From contig NC_133661.1 in the NCBI RefSeq assembly GCF_037893015.1, positions 224,783,157 to 224,847,156 on the forward strand: a DNA stretch of 64,000 nucleotides. Reading direction: 5' to 3'. Positions within the stretch are counted from its first letter, which is position 1, and each line of letters opens with the position of its first letter. Below the pieces are notes generated by a model. That model did no database searches. It saw only the letters and a list, made by a program, of their open reading frames with translations, and was not told the origin of the DNA. Source of the DNA: Macrotis lagotis (Eukaryota; Chordata; Mammalia; Peramelemorphia; Peramelidae). The position numbers and the translations under genes are program-made. Positions 21,458 to 31,991 of this stretch are shown piece after piece.

Positions 21458-23032
21458 TTTTTTTTTTGAGTTGTGTAGCCCTTTATTAGCAACTAAAATA
21501 GAAGGTATCTGTTGTACAACATGGGTAGTAGTTGACTATACTGGAGATTTATTATGTTCTAATACAGATCATGTATAAATGCAATTTTCATTATTGAAAA
21601 GCTTCCACCCTTTTTTTGTTTGTTTACAATTTGCAAAACTATTCTGAAAGCTGAATAGAGGTGCACAGGTCTGCAAAGAATGAAAATTTATAATATGGTA
21701 AATGCTTTACATGTTGTATTTGAACAACCATTTCCACCATAACTTTATATATCCATCATCACTTTTTTTAGATCATAAAATATTTTGATGCCAGTCTTCC
21801 TTCCCTCCATTGTCCTAAACAAGAAAGCATTTTATAATGAGTTGAAATTAAGGAAGAACTATACCTACTAGAAAAGAAGAGAAGAAAGTTCTATTAATTT
21901 GAGGTTTCAGCATCCCCAAAGACCAGGAACTGTATCTTTGTAAGGGCTAGGCTGGGACCCCATTTACAGAATGAGTATTTGCAGGTGGTATCCCTGAGTA
22001 TTCAGAGCTTCAGTGGACTGTAAGTGCTCCAGCTGCATAACTCACTGAACTGTCTTGCCAGTTTCTACACTGGCTCAGCTGGGCATAATTCAGAAATGAA
22101 AAGCTCATATTCATTCCATTCTTCTGGAGCTCTGTGATAGCATTTAGTAACACCCCAATGGGATGTCTTCTACATATTGTGTTATGATATTTCTTCAAGT
22201 AATTGCTAAAAGATACAGGGTCTAGTTGTTCTATAATACTCATGCCCATTTTATCTAAATGTTCAATGGATCTATATATCTCCCCCTGGGATTCATCATA
22301 GTAACTGTAATGGAACCTTTGACCCCAATGGCAGAAATCAGAAGAAACCACAAAGAGATTACTAGGATCTGCTAGATATTTACTGAAGAGTTTTCCAAAT
22401 TCCTGTTCTTTTGACTCACTCAGAGCTCCAACCAATACAGGAATAATGGTAAACTCATCCTTATGGCTTTCCATGGCTTTAGCAGTATAAGGCAAATGCA
22501 TTTCAATACTGTGTTCATCTTCATCTGTCTGCAATGACATGCACTCAAACATTCCTGTCTTCCATAGCTCTCCATAAATCTTTTGATCAATACAAAGATC
22601 ATACAGAGGTGTTCTGTATATATCCACACTGGAAAGTGCACATCGAGATAGGGGCACATGATGGGAAGGCCCAAGGATGAATATTCTCTGTGTAATAGAT
22701 GGATCCACTTGTTTGTAAGCATGAGCAGCACAAGACCCACAGTAAGTATATCCTGCATGGGGGGGGGGGGGCAATAATGGCTCTAGCAGATCTTTTTGTG
22801 GATTGTACTTGTGAAAGCCAACCTTCTAAATTGTGCATTCAGTTGAGGACCTGAGGCTGTGTACCAGCTCCCGGCGTGACTGGCTTCCCAGCAGACCACT
22901 CAGTTGGACATCTTGGAGCCCATGCCACCTGTGGTGCAGGAGGATGAATGAGGAGGCAGCGGTGGCAGGTGCGGGAACGGCTTGGGGAGGAGATGAGGCA
23001 CCACGGGCCCAGCCCAGGAGGAGGTGGCTGCC
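21458..23032 (-). pseudogene. MEMO1: Processed retrocopy of MEMO1, including 5' leader, 3' UTR and poly(A)
   Basis: MEMO1 encodes a roughly 297-residue cytosolic protein that links ErbB2 signalling to microtubules and cell motility and binds metal with a fold like class III extradiol dioxygenases. This copy is intronless. On the minus strand it runs from a GC-rich leader (about 22912-23032) through the coding region (22911 down to 22010), then a 3' UTR with AATAAA (21481-21487) and a 10-base A tail (21458-21467). Flanking GAGCCAAG pairs (21448-21455 and 23034-23041) may be its target-site duplication, but the older host repeat could produce one of them by chance. It was made by reverse transcription of a spliced mRNA, presumably with L1 enzymes. 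No promoter is visible, and I infer that it is not expressed as MEMO1. Confidence 0.9.
22010..22911 (-). pseudogene. MEMO1: MEMO1 coding region of the retrocopy, three reading frames
   Basis: The ATG is at 22909-22911, followed by S-N and then TGA (22900-22902) where human MEMO1 has Arg4. The frame then runs to an extra base near 22830. A second frame reads [13 protein letters not shown] and breaks at a 13-base C run (22759-22771). The third frame is open from His49 (human numbering) to the TGA at 22010-22012, 249 codons without an indel. It keeps HAG (His49), PSHH (His81) and the NTIC cysteine that I recall as metal ligands. Compared with remembered human MEMO1, most changes are Arg to Cys, His, Gln, Trp or stop, as expected from CpG decay without selection. 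The apparent 254-residue frame has no natural start. Confidence 0.92.
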
Positions 23033-23171
23033 TGAGCCAAGGTCAGGAAAGTCATAAAGCAGAGGTAAAGGAAGAAAAGCGCTCTAGGAATGGTGAGAGG
23101 CAGGGGGCAGGGCAGGCAATGAAAAGGCACAAAGATGCACCATTGTGGGCCATACGCAAGAAACAACATGT

Positions 23172-23275
23172 GGGCCATAGGGTCATAGATATAAAGGCAG
23201 GAAAGACTCTAGAGGTCCCATCTAATCCAACCTTGTCCTTTTAAGGTTACTTACCTAGGTTCATAAAGATAGTAA
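23172..23275 (-). mobile_element. CR1/L3-type fragment
   Basis: GGTCATAGATATAAAGGCAG and AGAGGTCCCATCTAATCCAA match the antisense L3 end. Confidence 0.5.
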
Positions 23276-23287
23276 GAAACAGTGAGG

Positions 23288-23410
23288 ATTTTCTGGCTGT
23301 GCAATCCTGTGCAAGTCACTTAATTCTGTTTGACTCAGTTTCCTCATCTTTAAGATGGTCAGAAAGAATCCAACATGACTGAAAACAACTGAACAGCAAC
23401 AACAATAGAG
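23288..23410 (+). mobile_element. RTE-tailed SINE, 5'-truncated
   Basis: GCAAGTCACTTAATTCTG, CAGTTTCCTCATCTTTAAGA, AAACAACTGAACAGCAACAA. Confidence 0.65.
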
Positions 23411-23690
23411 CAAAGAGCATTGAATCAGTAGTTGTAGGATGTGGGTTCAAGTCCAAACTCTGCCATGCATTGTTTGTGTGATTTGGATCAAGTCATCTAA
23501 CTTTTATGGGTCTGTTTTCTCATCTATAAATTGAGAAATCTGGACTTACTATAATCTCAAAGCTTTCTTCTACTTCCAAATCCTGTTACTCTTTAGATTG
23601 AATGATGTCTAAGGTCCCTTTCACCCTGAGATATTCAATATTTTCAGGTTCCTTCTAGCTCTGAAATTCTTTGAGTTCATAAAACTTAGT
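23411..23690 (+). mobile_element. MIR/MIR3 fragment
   Basis: GTGGGTTCAAGTCCAAACTC, TTCTCATCTATAAATTGAG and CTAAGGTCCCTTTCACC, then a GGTTCCTTCTAGCTCTGAAA end. Confidence 0.55.
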
Positions 23691-24590
23691 AACTCAGTGA
23701 GTTCAGTTGCAGTCTTAAAATGGTACTTTTCCTCAATTTGAGATGAAGTCATTGGCTAGAAAAAGATTTGTGTGTGACCAAATTACTTATTCTATTTAAT
23801 CATCTATCACTAGTGCTGTCTACAAGTGGCTTCTGAACATATTCCTAAAAGGAAAATATAAACATAAAAAACAAAGGGTCCCAAAAGGAAAATTTAAATT
23901 AAACAAGCAATTACTTCAGGAACCCTGATCTAAGTTAAGGTCTGATGTAGATGGGTACAAAACTAGAATCTCTGATCATGTCTTCTTCCTTGCAGCCACC
24001 TGGAGGGAAAATAGTTGGAAATGCCAAGGCTATAATTCTGAATATTTCCCAGGACCCCAGTCAATCTCTTCTCTTTTCCTCTACTTTCCCTATTATCTTA
24101 AGGATTTGGGTGAAGGGCAAGGTAGCTCCTCACTGGTCAATTCATAATCCAAACCAAGATCTTGACATTCTGTTGTACCTAAGCCCTATTTGGAAAAATA
24201 CTCTTAACTAAGCTTTGTATACAACTGGTTTAACTAATTTCTCCACTGCCATGTTTTCGTACCCTACTAGATCACAAGGTTTGCAAACGAAGATCTGTTT
24301 GCAATCAGTATTTTAGTTTTCTGTCTATATTTTTATGTATCTGAGAAAGAGTTGCCAAATGGCTAACAGATGCTATGATTTTGGAGAAAGACATCCCTCT
24401 GAATATAAACCCAGACAAAATGAAAGAGGGCTTGAGGGTGGGGGGAGAGAAAGCAGATAGAATAAAACATTTGATTCCTATTCCCAACTAGAAATGAGAC
24501 TAAACTATGTGAATGGGAATATGACTTTGTGATCTTAGGCAAAAAATTTTCTTTCCCTCAGTCCTCAGTTTTTTCCTCCTACCATCTGAA
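23691..24590. other. Unassigned stretch
   Basis: No gene or clear repeat. An 86-residue frame at 23951-24211 is not similar to anything I know. Confidence 0.35.
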
Positions 24591-24594
24591 GGAT

Positions 24595-24875
24595 TTAGAC
24601 TAAATCTCTAAGATCACTCTGAGATAGAAGGCTCTACAATTTTACAATTCTAAGGGTCCTCACAACTCAACCATTCTATGTTTTTATTCTAAAATTTTGT
24701 TCTATGTCTCTTCTACACTTAACATAGTTGTTTCAATATTTTATTGTCTAAAGTCTCTTTCAGCTTTTACATTCTATAGTCTATATATTCTAAGGTCCCT
24801 TTCAGTTTGACATTCTGTGTTTTATGTCATGAAGTCCCTTCTAGTTTTAACATTTTGTTCTTTTGTGACATAGCA
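24595..24875 (+). repeat. Degenerate tandem array of L3/MIR3-like 3' ends
   Basis: At least four loose units of about 45-70 bases repeat the pattern 'CTAAGGTCCCTTTCAGTTT - ACATTCTATG'. Clear landmarks are TTACAATTCTAAGGGTCC, TTCTATGTCTCTTC, GTCTAAAGTCTCTTTCAGC, ATTCTAAGGTCCCTTTCAG and CATGAAGTCCCTTCTAG. Confidence 0.5.
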
Positions 24876-25242
24876 TAGATTGGGATATTTATTTTTTTCT
24901 GGTAGCTAGAAAGGACTGAGAAACCTAGAATGCATAATTACACAATGGAGGACAAAGGTCAGGAGCTTTGCATATACAAATATGTACCCTGTCAAACAAT
25001 AAGCAGTGAGTAATCCCCAAGGGGAAAGGTGTTTAGTATATATCCCTGTGGTTTCTTTTGTGTTGTTTTGTTTCTCCTACTAGCTAAAGCAAGGGCATTA
25101 GTCCAAAGCACTGATCCAAAGCATGAGAAGGTTTCCCATAATACAAAGAGAAATAAAATGCTCTTATCCAGGCACTTAACTGGTAGGTTCCCATGAAAAA
25201 TAGTGCTAACAATAAATCTGGTCCTATGATAGTTAGCTTCTA
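24876..25242. other. Unassigned stretch
   Basis: No recognised feature. A 97-residue minus-strand frame (24992-25285) looks accidental. Confidence 0.35.
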
Positions 25243-25682
25243 TTGTTATTGATCCTTCATATTCAGAGATGACCAATGATTTCACTTGTCCTTGATTTAC
25301 AGGTGGGTTGGATTGAAGTGACTACAGAGTTGTACAAATTCATCAGCCTCACTCTCTTTTGAGAGTCATCAAAGTCCAGTAGCAGGACAAAAGTTAGGAT
25401 CGGGGATGCAGTGATGTCTTTGATGTCTAACCAAGCTCTATGTGCTCCATAATTCTCATATACCCCTTCTGCCAGGAAAAGTCTTCACATGCTTGGGGTA
25501 AGCTGACTCATCAACAGGTTTAAGGTCTATCAGTTATATTCAACCTGTTTTAACCCATCTATAAGAGATGGTTTTACTGGGTTGTGGCCACTGCACATAC
25601 TACAGCTACTTGGAGCCACATGTGAGAGTTAGATGATATATAGACACCAAAAGTGGGTGAGCAGCCCTAAAAAAAAAAAAAG
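25243..25682 (-). mobile_element. RTE-derived SINE, long form
   Basis: The plus strand opens with an RTE-tail phrase (GATCCTTCATATTCAGAGAT, ACCAATGATTTCACTTGTCC). AGAGTCATCAAAGTCCAG, GGTTTAAGGTCTATCAGTTA and GTGGGTGAGCAGCCCTAAAA follow, with an A run at 25669-25681. The same plan recurs at 29108. Confidence 0.55.
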
Positions 25683-25794
25683 GACTCTGAAAGATCAATC
25701 ACCAGAGATGCCAGTCCTCTGTGAATTCTCCACATACTTCATTCATGATCAGCTACATGCCCAGTAGAACCCTATAAATCAGGCAAGAAGTACA

Positions 25795-26035
25795 TAAGTG
25801 AAAGTGTATAGAGAGCTGGAACTGAAGTCAGGAAGATCTGAGTTTGAATTCTACTTCAGATACATAATATCTATGTGACCCTATGAAAATCACTTTGTCT
25901 CAGCTTCCTCAACCATGAAAATGGGTTAATAGCACCTACCTCCCAGAATTTTTGGGTGGCTCAAATGAGATGATAATTGTAAAACACTTGACTCAGTATC
26001 TGAAACATAGTAGATGTTTAATAAATGATTATTCC
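25795..26035 (+). mobile_element. MIR SINE, nearly complete
   Basis: GAAGTCAGGAAGATCTGAG, CTCAACCATGAAAATGGG, CACCTACCTCCCAGAATTTT and a TAGATGTTTAATAAATGATT end. Confidence 0.75.
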
Positions 26036-26119
26036 CATATATCCTTCAAGTAGGATAATATCTTTCATTCCGTACCTAGATAGACTATTACTTCTCTGTC
26101 AAAAAGAATGCATGTTTCA

Positions 26120-26425
26120 CCGTCATTCCTCTGGAATAAAGATTGACCACTAAATTAATCTGAATTGTTTGTGGACATGCTATAAATTTTAACTCTTGGG
26201 TGTATTTATTTTTCACTACATCAATAAATGCAAGTCTTCTCAAGTTTATATGAATTCTTTGTGTTCATCATAACTTAGGATATTAATATTCCATCACCTG
26301 TATATGCCATAATTTGTTCAGTTATTTCCTGTTATGAGTTATTTGTTTCCAGCTTTTGCTACCAAAAAAGTACTAATATACATATTTTTGGTATATATAG
26401 GACCTTTTTCTTCTATTTTCTATTA
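26120..26425 (-). mobile_element. L1 3' fragment, minus strand
   Basis: ATATGCCATAATTTGTTCAG, TTATTTGTTTCCAGCTTTTG and ATATATAGGACCTTTTT match the antisense of the conserved L1 ORF2 end. Confidence 0.55.
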
Positions 26426-26945
26426 TCAGATATAAAGGTATATGTAGTCTCAAGTGAAATTTAATGAAAAGGTAAACTAAGATATATTTATCTGAAAAAT
26501 ATAACAATTTATTAATAAGGACTCATATCTATTAATAAAGAAGTAAATAGTTACATTAGTTTCTAACCAATGACCCAGAGAAGAAGACACAACTCAGTTT
26601 TATAAGCATAGAACAAAGAACAGAACAGAAATTATCTAGCTGGCATCTTGGGGGTGGGAGATCATAATTGGCTACATTAAGGAAAATGACTTCATACACA
26701 TGAAACTCTGATTCACTCCTCTCTGTCATGAAGGAATGCTTTATAAAGTTATGAGACCCAGCTGTATCCCAAGGTCATTGATAAGGAATCTGAAATGTAG
26801 ACTCACTGTTACCTGGGAATTATTTAAAACCATCTTTTAGTTGGTAAGGATGAAGTTGAAGATGGGGGGAGAAGTTATCTAAGCTGCTTCCCAAGGATAA
26901 ATCACAAATGCTTAGAGTGTCTCAGAAGTTGAAATTATGTAGGAT
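26426..26945. other. Unassigned stretch interrupting L1
   Basis: It separates two minus-strand L1 pieces. I see no terminal repeats or coding signal; it may be an old LTR or simply host DNA. Confidence 0.35.
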
Positions 26946-27122
26946 AACAATAAATGTTGTTGTTTGTCCTTTGTTCTCAAATAGATCCATGACATCAGGG
27001 ATGTGATGATGTGACATGCAAGTGAATTGGATTTGAATGAGAGGGAAATTGTGCAAACTCATCAATCATACTTTCTTCCCCAGAGCCATCTGGGATCCAG
27101 TGGTAAGGTATAGCTCAGAACA
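26946..27122 (-). mobile_element. RTE-tailed SINE fragment (GTCCTT-type)
   Basis: TGTTGTTGTTTGTCCTTTG, CCATGACATCAGGGATGTG, AGTGAATTGGATTTGAATGA and AGCCATCTGGGATCCAG. Confidence 0.6.
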
Positions 27123-27795
27123 ACTGGAGGTGTTTCTGTAAATATTTCTATAATACAATTCTTGTTTTATATAAATTTGCATTATGCAAATTTCACTTTA
27201 CCATAAAGAATTTTGGAAGAAATCAGAATAGCAATTCTGGATAAGGATCTTATTGAGCTTCTAGTTGCAAAGATTGTAGAAGAAGAAAGGGAATATTCAG
27301 AACCAAGATTGAACCAAAAGAGTTCACAACAAAATAGATGGCAAAAGCACTCATAATTTGAATAAATGGTTTCATGTATTGAAAAGATGGATCCAAATAT
27401 TACAAGATTTTTAAAAGTTCAAAGACTAGTTAAAGAAAATATTATTTGCTATTGTCAGATATATGAGATAAAAAAGAAAGTCACTGTTCATACATCTAAA
27501 CAGCTTCATAAAAAAAGTTTAGGTGAAGTGGTTAGGGAAGGGCAACATACTGCAAACTTATATAGTCATGTGCACACTTCATCAATTTTACCTTTCATTT
27601 CATAATTCTGTTTATTATCATGGTACAATATTTAATATGACTACATTCGGTATAATTTATGACTTGAGGAAAAGTATCATTTTGTATATGCCTTTGTTAA
27701 TAAACTAAGTGAAGTGGGTGGGTAGGGGCAAACTCACATCACAAAAAAAATCATCTTACATAGAAATCTATGGGACATGTCCACTTACATAAAGG
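27123..27795. other. Unassigned AT-rich stretch
   Basis: Two short overlapping frames (27366-27605, 27523-27708) are not recognisable proteins. Confidence 0.35.
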
Positions 27796-27799
27796 GAGA

Positions 27800-28228
27800 A
27801 CTGTTTGTAGTGATTTTTCCAGTAGGATTCTTGATTATTTTCTAAAGTAGTTGGACCAATTCATAGCTCTATCACCAGGACATTAAAATAACTGTCTTTT
27901 CAAAGCCCCTTCGAACATTTACAATTTTTATCTTTGTCACTGTCATGAATATGAGGTGAAATCTCACAATTATCTTAATTTACATTTGTTATATTAGTGC
28001 TTTGGATCATTCTTTCAAGTGACTTTATAATTTGCATTTCTTCTTTGCAAACTGCTTTAGCAACTTATCTAATGAGGAATAACATTTATCAAATATTTGT
28101 ATCAACTTGCCATATATGTCAGATATTTGAGAAAAAGCAGAGATATTTGCTATGAAAATTTTTTCAATTAACAGCTTAATCTTGCTACTTTGATTTTATT
28201 TGTGCAAAAGCTTTAGAATTTTATGTAC
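27800..28228 (-). mobile_element. L1 ORF2 fragment, minus strand
   Basis: GTGAAATCTCACAATTATCT, TTTGGATCATTCTTTCAAG and TTTTATTTGTGCAAAAGCTT read as antisense L1 ORF2 upstream of the piece at 26120. The two could be one element split by the 26426-27795 block. Confidence 0.5.
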
Positions 28229-28558
28229 ACAGGTCTGGCACATGGTGCTCCTCAAAGGCTACTTACCATAAGGAAGGAGTGAGAAACCTGCTTCTGGGAG
28301 AGTACTGCCTCAAAGAGATTTTTAGTATATGTAGATATACTATATAATTAGCTCCAGACTGTTAATCCAAAAAACAAAATATTCTCAACTGCTCAGAAGC
28401 CTAACACCTTTCAGAAGACAATAGCAACCAGAGACTTGGACATTTTCTCTTCAAGTGTTCTCTTAGTTCAACTACTTTGTTTTTCCAATAAGAGGCTGTG
28501 CTATAAAAGAAGACATAAAGGACTTCCTTCCTCCTGAAGTCAATATTTGACCCCCATG

Positions 28559-28712
28559 GGGAGGCTAGGTGGTGCAGTGGATAGAGCACCGGCCTTGGAG
28601 TCAGGAATACCTGAGTTCAATTCTGGCCTCAGACACTTAATAATTACCTAGCCGTGTGGCCTTGGGCAAGCTACTTAACCCCATTGCCTTGCAAAATCTA
28701 AAAAAAAAAAAA
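28559..28712 (+). mobile_element. Young dasyurid-type SINE
   Basis: GGGAGGCTAGGTGGTGCAG head, CTTGGAGTCAGGAATACC and CTTGCAAAATCTAAAA tail. The perfect 12-bp duplication TTGACCCCCATG lies at 28547-28558 and 28713-28724. Confidence 0.95.
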
Positions 28713-28724
28713 TTGACCCCCATG

Positions 28725-29105
28725 AAAGAAGCTTCTTAGCTTACACATTTTTTCTTGTTGGTTTTAGATGAAAGGATTGTAGCCTCTGACCTTGTGAAAC
28801 TCTAAAGTTCAGGAGCATGAACTTCTGGGTAGCCCAGTATCCCAATATATAGGAAACCAGGTTTAATAACTAAGCCAAAAATGATGTCCTGAGAAGCAAG
28901 GAGTAATCTTTGAGAGTAACCTTGAAAATTTAGGACAGTAGTACCTGAGACAAGGAATCATATCAGATATAACTCATTTGGATGCAAACTTGGCAGAACC
29001 AACACTACGTAGGAACAAAAATTTGGAGTTACTCTTCTCAGAGACTGAGGCAGAATAAGGAAGAATATACCTCTGACATATAGGAAAATATCTCTATAAT
29101 CCTAT
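28725..29105. other. Unassigned stretch
   Basis: No feature was recognised. Confidence 0.35.
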
Positions 29106-29107
29106 GT

Positions 29108-29582
29108 TAGCTATTGTTGTTGTGTTTTGTCCTTCATTTTCAAAGAGGATCAATGATTATCATGGGGTGATGTCTTGACCTGTCCATGAATTAGATTTTA
29201 ATGAGGTGACATTGCACAAAATTGTAAGCCTCACTCTCTCTTCCACCATCATCAAAGTCTAGAGATAAGAAAAAAGTCAGGACTACTGGTTATGGCCCAG
29301 GATGCACTGGATGACCTTGGCATCCTTAATGTTTGACTGAGATCTAATCATTCCATGGTATCTGCTTCAGCTGCCTTCATGACCATTGTAACAAATTGTT
29401 CTTTGCATGCTTGAGAAACTGATGGGTTTGAGGCCTGACAGTTACTCTCAACCTCATCTGCTGGAAGGGTTTTATCTGGATGTGGCCTCTGTGCCTACTA
29501 TAGGTTCTTGAAACCATAGGTAAGCATTATTAGTTGGACACCAAAGATGGATGAGCAGCCCTGAAAAGGGTTTAGCAAGCCC
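29108..29582 (-). mobile_element. RTE-derived SINE, long form
   Basis: TTTTGTCCTTCATTTTCAAA, GAGGATCAATGATTATC, CATCAAAGTCTAGAGATAAG, ATGGGTTTGAGGCCTGAC and GATGGATGAGCAGCCCTGAA, in the same order as at 25243. Confidence 0.65.
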
Positions 29583-29935
29583 GCACATTTTATTAATTAC
29601 AATATAACTATATTATAATGGAAGCATTATATAATGGAAGCTAATGTTAATAATTATCCACTAAATGATTATTTTGATTATTAGCATTTTTATTATTTGT
29701 TATTAATTATAATTATATTTTATTATAAGACTAAAGGGCTGTAAATTATTGTTTTTAATAATTAGTCCTATAAGTTAATTTTATACTCTGCAACTTAATG
29801 CTTCAACTTCAACTTGTGTGACTATAGGGAAGTTACTTAACTGCTTACCTCAACTTTGTCAAATAATGACCACTCATTTTTTATGTTATATGGAATTATA
29901 TTGCAATATAAGCACTATATAACATAAGACAAAGG

Positions 29936-30145
29936 TGTCAAACTGATGGAAACATGAGGTTCTGCCTGTAAAACTTCCAGGATGGGAATAAAATATAATT
30001 GGGAAATATTTATCAAAATAAATTAAATTAATAAAATAAATAAAATAAAATAATAAAACATTGATAATATTAATTTGTTGTTTCTAAGTTAATATGCAGC
30101 CCACAGGGATCCTTTTCCATTTGAGTCTGATACCACTGATATAAA
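29936..30145. mobile_element. Short hAT-type non-autonomous element
   Basis: The left end AAAGGTGTCAAACTGATGG and the right end TTTGAGTCTGATACCACTG are imperfect inverted repeats of the CAGGGGTGTCAAACT type. The middle reads AATAATATTAATTTGTTG, TTTCTAAGTTAATATGCAGC and CCACAGGGATCC. A sister copy is at 57838. The surrounding 29.6-30.3 kb is strongly AT-rich. Confidence 0.65.
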
Positions 30146-30289
30146 CTATTATTGATATTTGCTATATTAATTATTTCCTATATTATTCAAATTATATTGT
30201 TTAAATACTTGAATAATTATGGTATATCATACTATAAGCACCATATGCTGAATGTTGTTTTATTAATAACTATTATTCAAATCTCTCTA

Positions 30290-30525
30290 TATAACATCTT
30301 ACTTAGATACTGATAAACATGGTCTTGTTTGGTCCTCAGAACAATCCTAGAAGGTAGTCACCAGAAGCACTATTATCATCTCCATTTTATAGTTGAGAAG
30401 AACAGGGTAAAGAGAAGCTAAAAATCATTTCCCAAGGTTCTTTAGAGCTAAAATGTGATGAAGCTATGATTGGACCCATATTGTCTGACCCTAAGACCCA
30501 TCTTCTTTCCATTGCACTTCTCTGA
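30290..30525 (-). mobile_element. MIR SINE
   Basis: TGGTCCTCAGAACAATCCTA, CATCTCCATTTTATAGTTGA and GACCCATATTGTCTGACC, in reverse. Confidence 0.6.
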
Positions 30526-30654
30526 CTGATTTTGCCTTAGTTTCCAAAAAACTCTTCATTTGATGGAATTCAACTGTCCTGTTTTTCTACCAATTCAGTT
30601 TCAATTCAATTCAAACCCACTAGCATTTACTTAATGCTAACTATAAATAAAAAG

Positions 30655-30900
30655 GGCTTCAAGGTGGTGCATTGTGTACAATCATGAAGACTCATCTTTA
30701 TGAGTTCAAATCCAGCTTCAGATCCATATTAGTTGTATGACTATAGGGAAGTTACTTAACTGCTTACCTCAACTTCCTCATCTGTAAAATGAACTGAAGA
30801 AGGAAATGACAAACCACTCCAGATCTTTACCAAGAAAACCAAAATAAAAATAGATACAGAGAACTGGACATGACTCAAGCACTATAGGGAAAACAATGAA
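30655..30900 (+). mobile_element. RTE-tailed SINE (MAR1-like)
   Basis: GAGTTCAAATCCAGCTTCAG, TTCCTCATCTGTAAAATG, GAAGGAAATGACAAACCAC and a decayed tail. Confidence 0.7.
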
Positions 30901-30934
30901 AAAAAAAAAAGATGAAGACAAGGTGGGGCATACA

Positions 30935-31640
30935 ATTTAATGGGGAATATACACAATTGATGGAATAGAAAGTCAAAGAGGGAAGAGGGAAGGAGGAGAT
31001 GCTTCCAGACCAAGGGGCATAAGAAAATTGAAGAGAGAGGAATCATTTTTTAAAATTTATTTATTTAAGACAATGGGGTCAAGTGATTTGCCCAAGGTCA
31101 CACAGCTAGGTAATTATTAAGTGTCTGAGGCTGTATTTGAACTCAGGTTCTCCTGACTCCAGGGCCAGTGTTCTATCCATTGTGCCACCTAGCTGCCTCC
31201 AAGATATCACTTTCAAGGGAGAATTCAGTGGAGCTGGGCCTTGAAGGAAAAAAAAATTTCCTCAAATGAAAAGGTAGAAGGTGTGTGTTCCAAGACTATG
31301 ATGGACAAATACACAGATGCAGAAGACAGCCAAACAAAAAGGAGGAACAGCCAATAGGAACACTTGGCAGGAATGTCATTTGAGCAAAAGAGAGCAGAAT
31401 GAAATAGGCTGGAAGGGAGCCAGAGGACTTTGGTGAAAGGGGTTAGCAAATGACACTGATATTGTATTGTAGAGACAACAGAAAGTCAATGAAGACTTTT
31501 GATCCTAAGAGTGACATTATCAGACTTTGTATTAAGAAGATTGTTTTGACAACTGGTGTGAAGGAGAAACTGCAGAGATGGAGGAGATCAGTTAGAAGCC
31601 TATTACAATAGCCCAAACAAGAGTTGAAGGGAGATCTAAA
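30935..31640 (+). repeat. Dispersed long repeat with nested SINE
   Basis: GCTTCCAGACCAAGGGGC, GAGCTGGGCCTTGAAGG, AGACAACAGAAAGTCAATG, GACATTATCAGACTTTG and AGCCTATTACAATAGCCCAA fit the family order. The SINE at 31046 interrupts it. Confidence 0.5.
31046..31200 (-). mobile_element. Dasyurid-type tRNA SINE
   Basis: AAGACAATGGGGTCAAGTGA, CACACAGCTAGGTAATTATT and TGCCACCTAGCTGCCTCC on the plus strand. Confidence 0.8.
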
Positions 31641-31945
31641 CTAGGAGGTTTCCAGTATAAGTGAAATTAGGAAAGTGGAGATACCTTTGTATATATAGAC
31701 AAGGATCTAATTTATCTTTGGTTTGGAAGGAGAGGGAGGAAGTGGGACCTTGTGAGAGCCATTCTTTTTCTCATTATTACTCCTTTTCTTTTATGATCAA
31801 AACTAAAAAGTGGAAAGGGACTGAAGAGTCATCTGCTCAAGGGATTCTTGATTATGTTATATGTCACAGATCCTTTTGGCAGACTGGTGGACCAATTCTC
31901 AGAAATCATCCTTATTTCTTTTTCTTTCAGTGCATTAAATTGAAC

Positions 31946-31946
<1 letters not shown>

Positions 31947-31988
<42 letters not shown>
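31947..31988. repeat. (TA)n microsatellite
   Basis: About 20 perfect TA units. A 111-residue frame ending in a Tyr-Ile run is its by-product. Confidence 0.95.

Positions 31989-31989
<1 letters not shown>

Positions 31990-31991
<2 letters not shown>

Larger units (their letters stand above)
21195..23135 (+). repeat. Dispersed long repeat split by the MEMO1 retrocopy
   Basis: The left half (21195-21457) has TGAAGTGCTTTCTACTCATG, CACTAAGTGTTGGGATATAA and GGAAAGCAATCTCAAAGAG, up to GGAATTTGAGCCAAGTC. The right half (about 23033-23135) continues with GTCAGGAAAGTCATAAAGC, CGCTCTAGGAATGG and GGCAATGAAAAGGCACAA. In other copies these halves are adjacent. Confidence 0.65.

Noticed and set aside
22010-22774. 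MEMO1 as an intact coding gene of 254 residues
   Set aside because: The frame starts on a non-ATG codon inside a C run. The true start is followed by a stop at codon 4, and two frameshifts are uncorrected.
24595-24875. CRISPR-like array of spaced repeats
   Set aside because: The spacing and units are irregular, the motif belongs to CR1/L3 ends, and the genome is animal.
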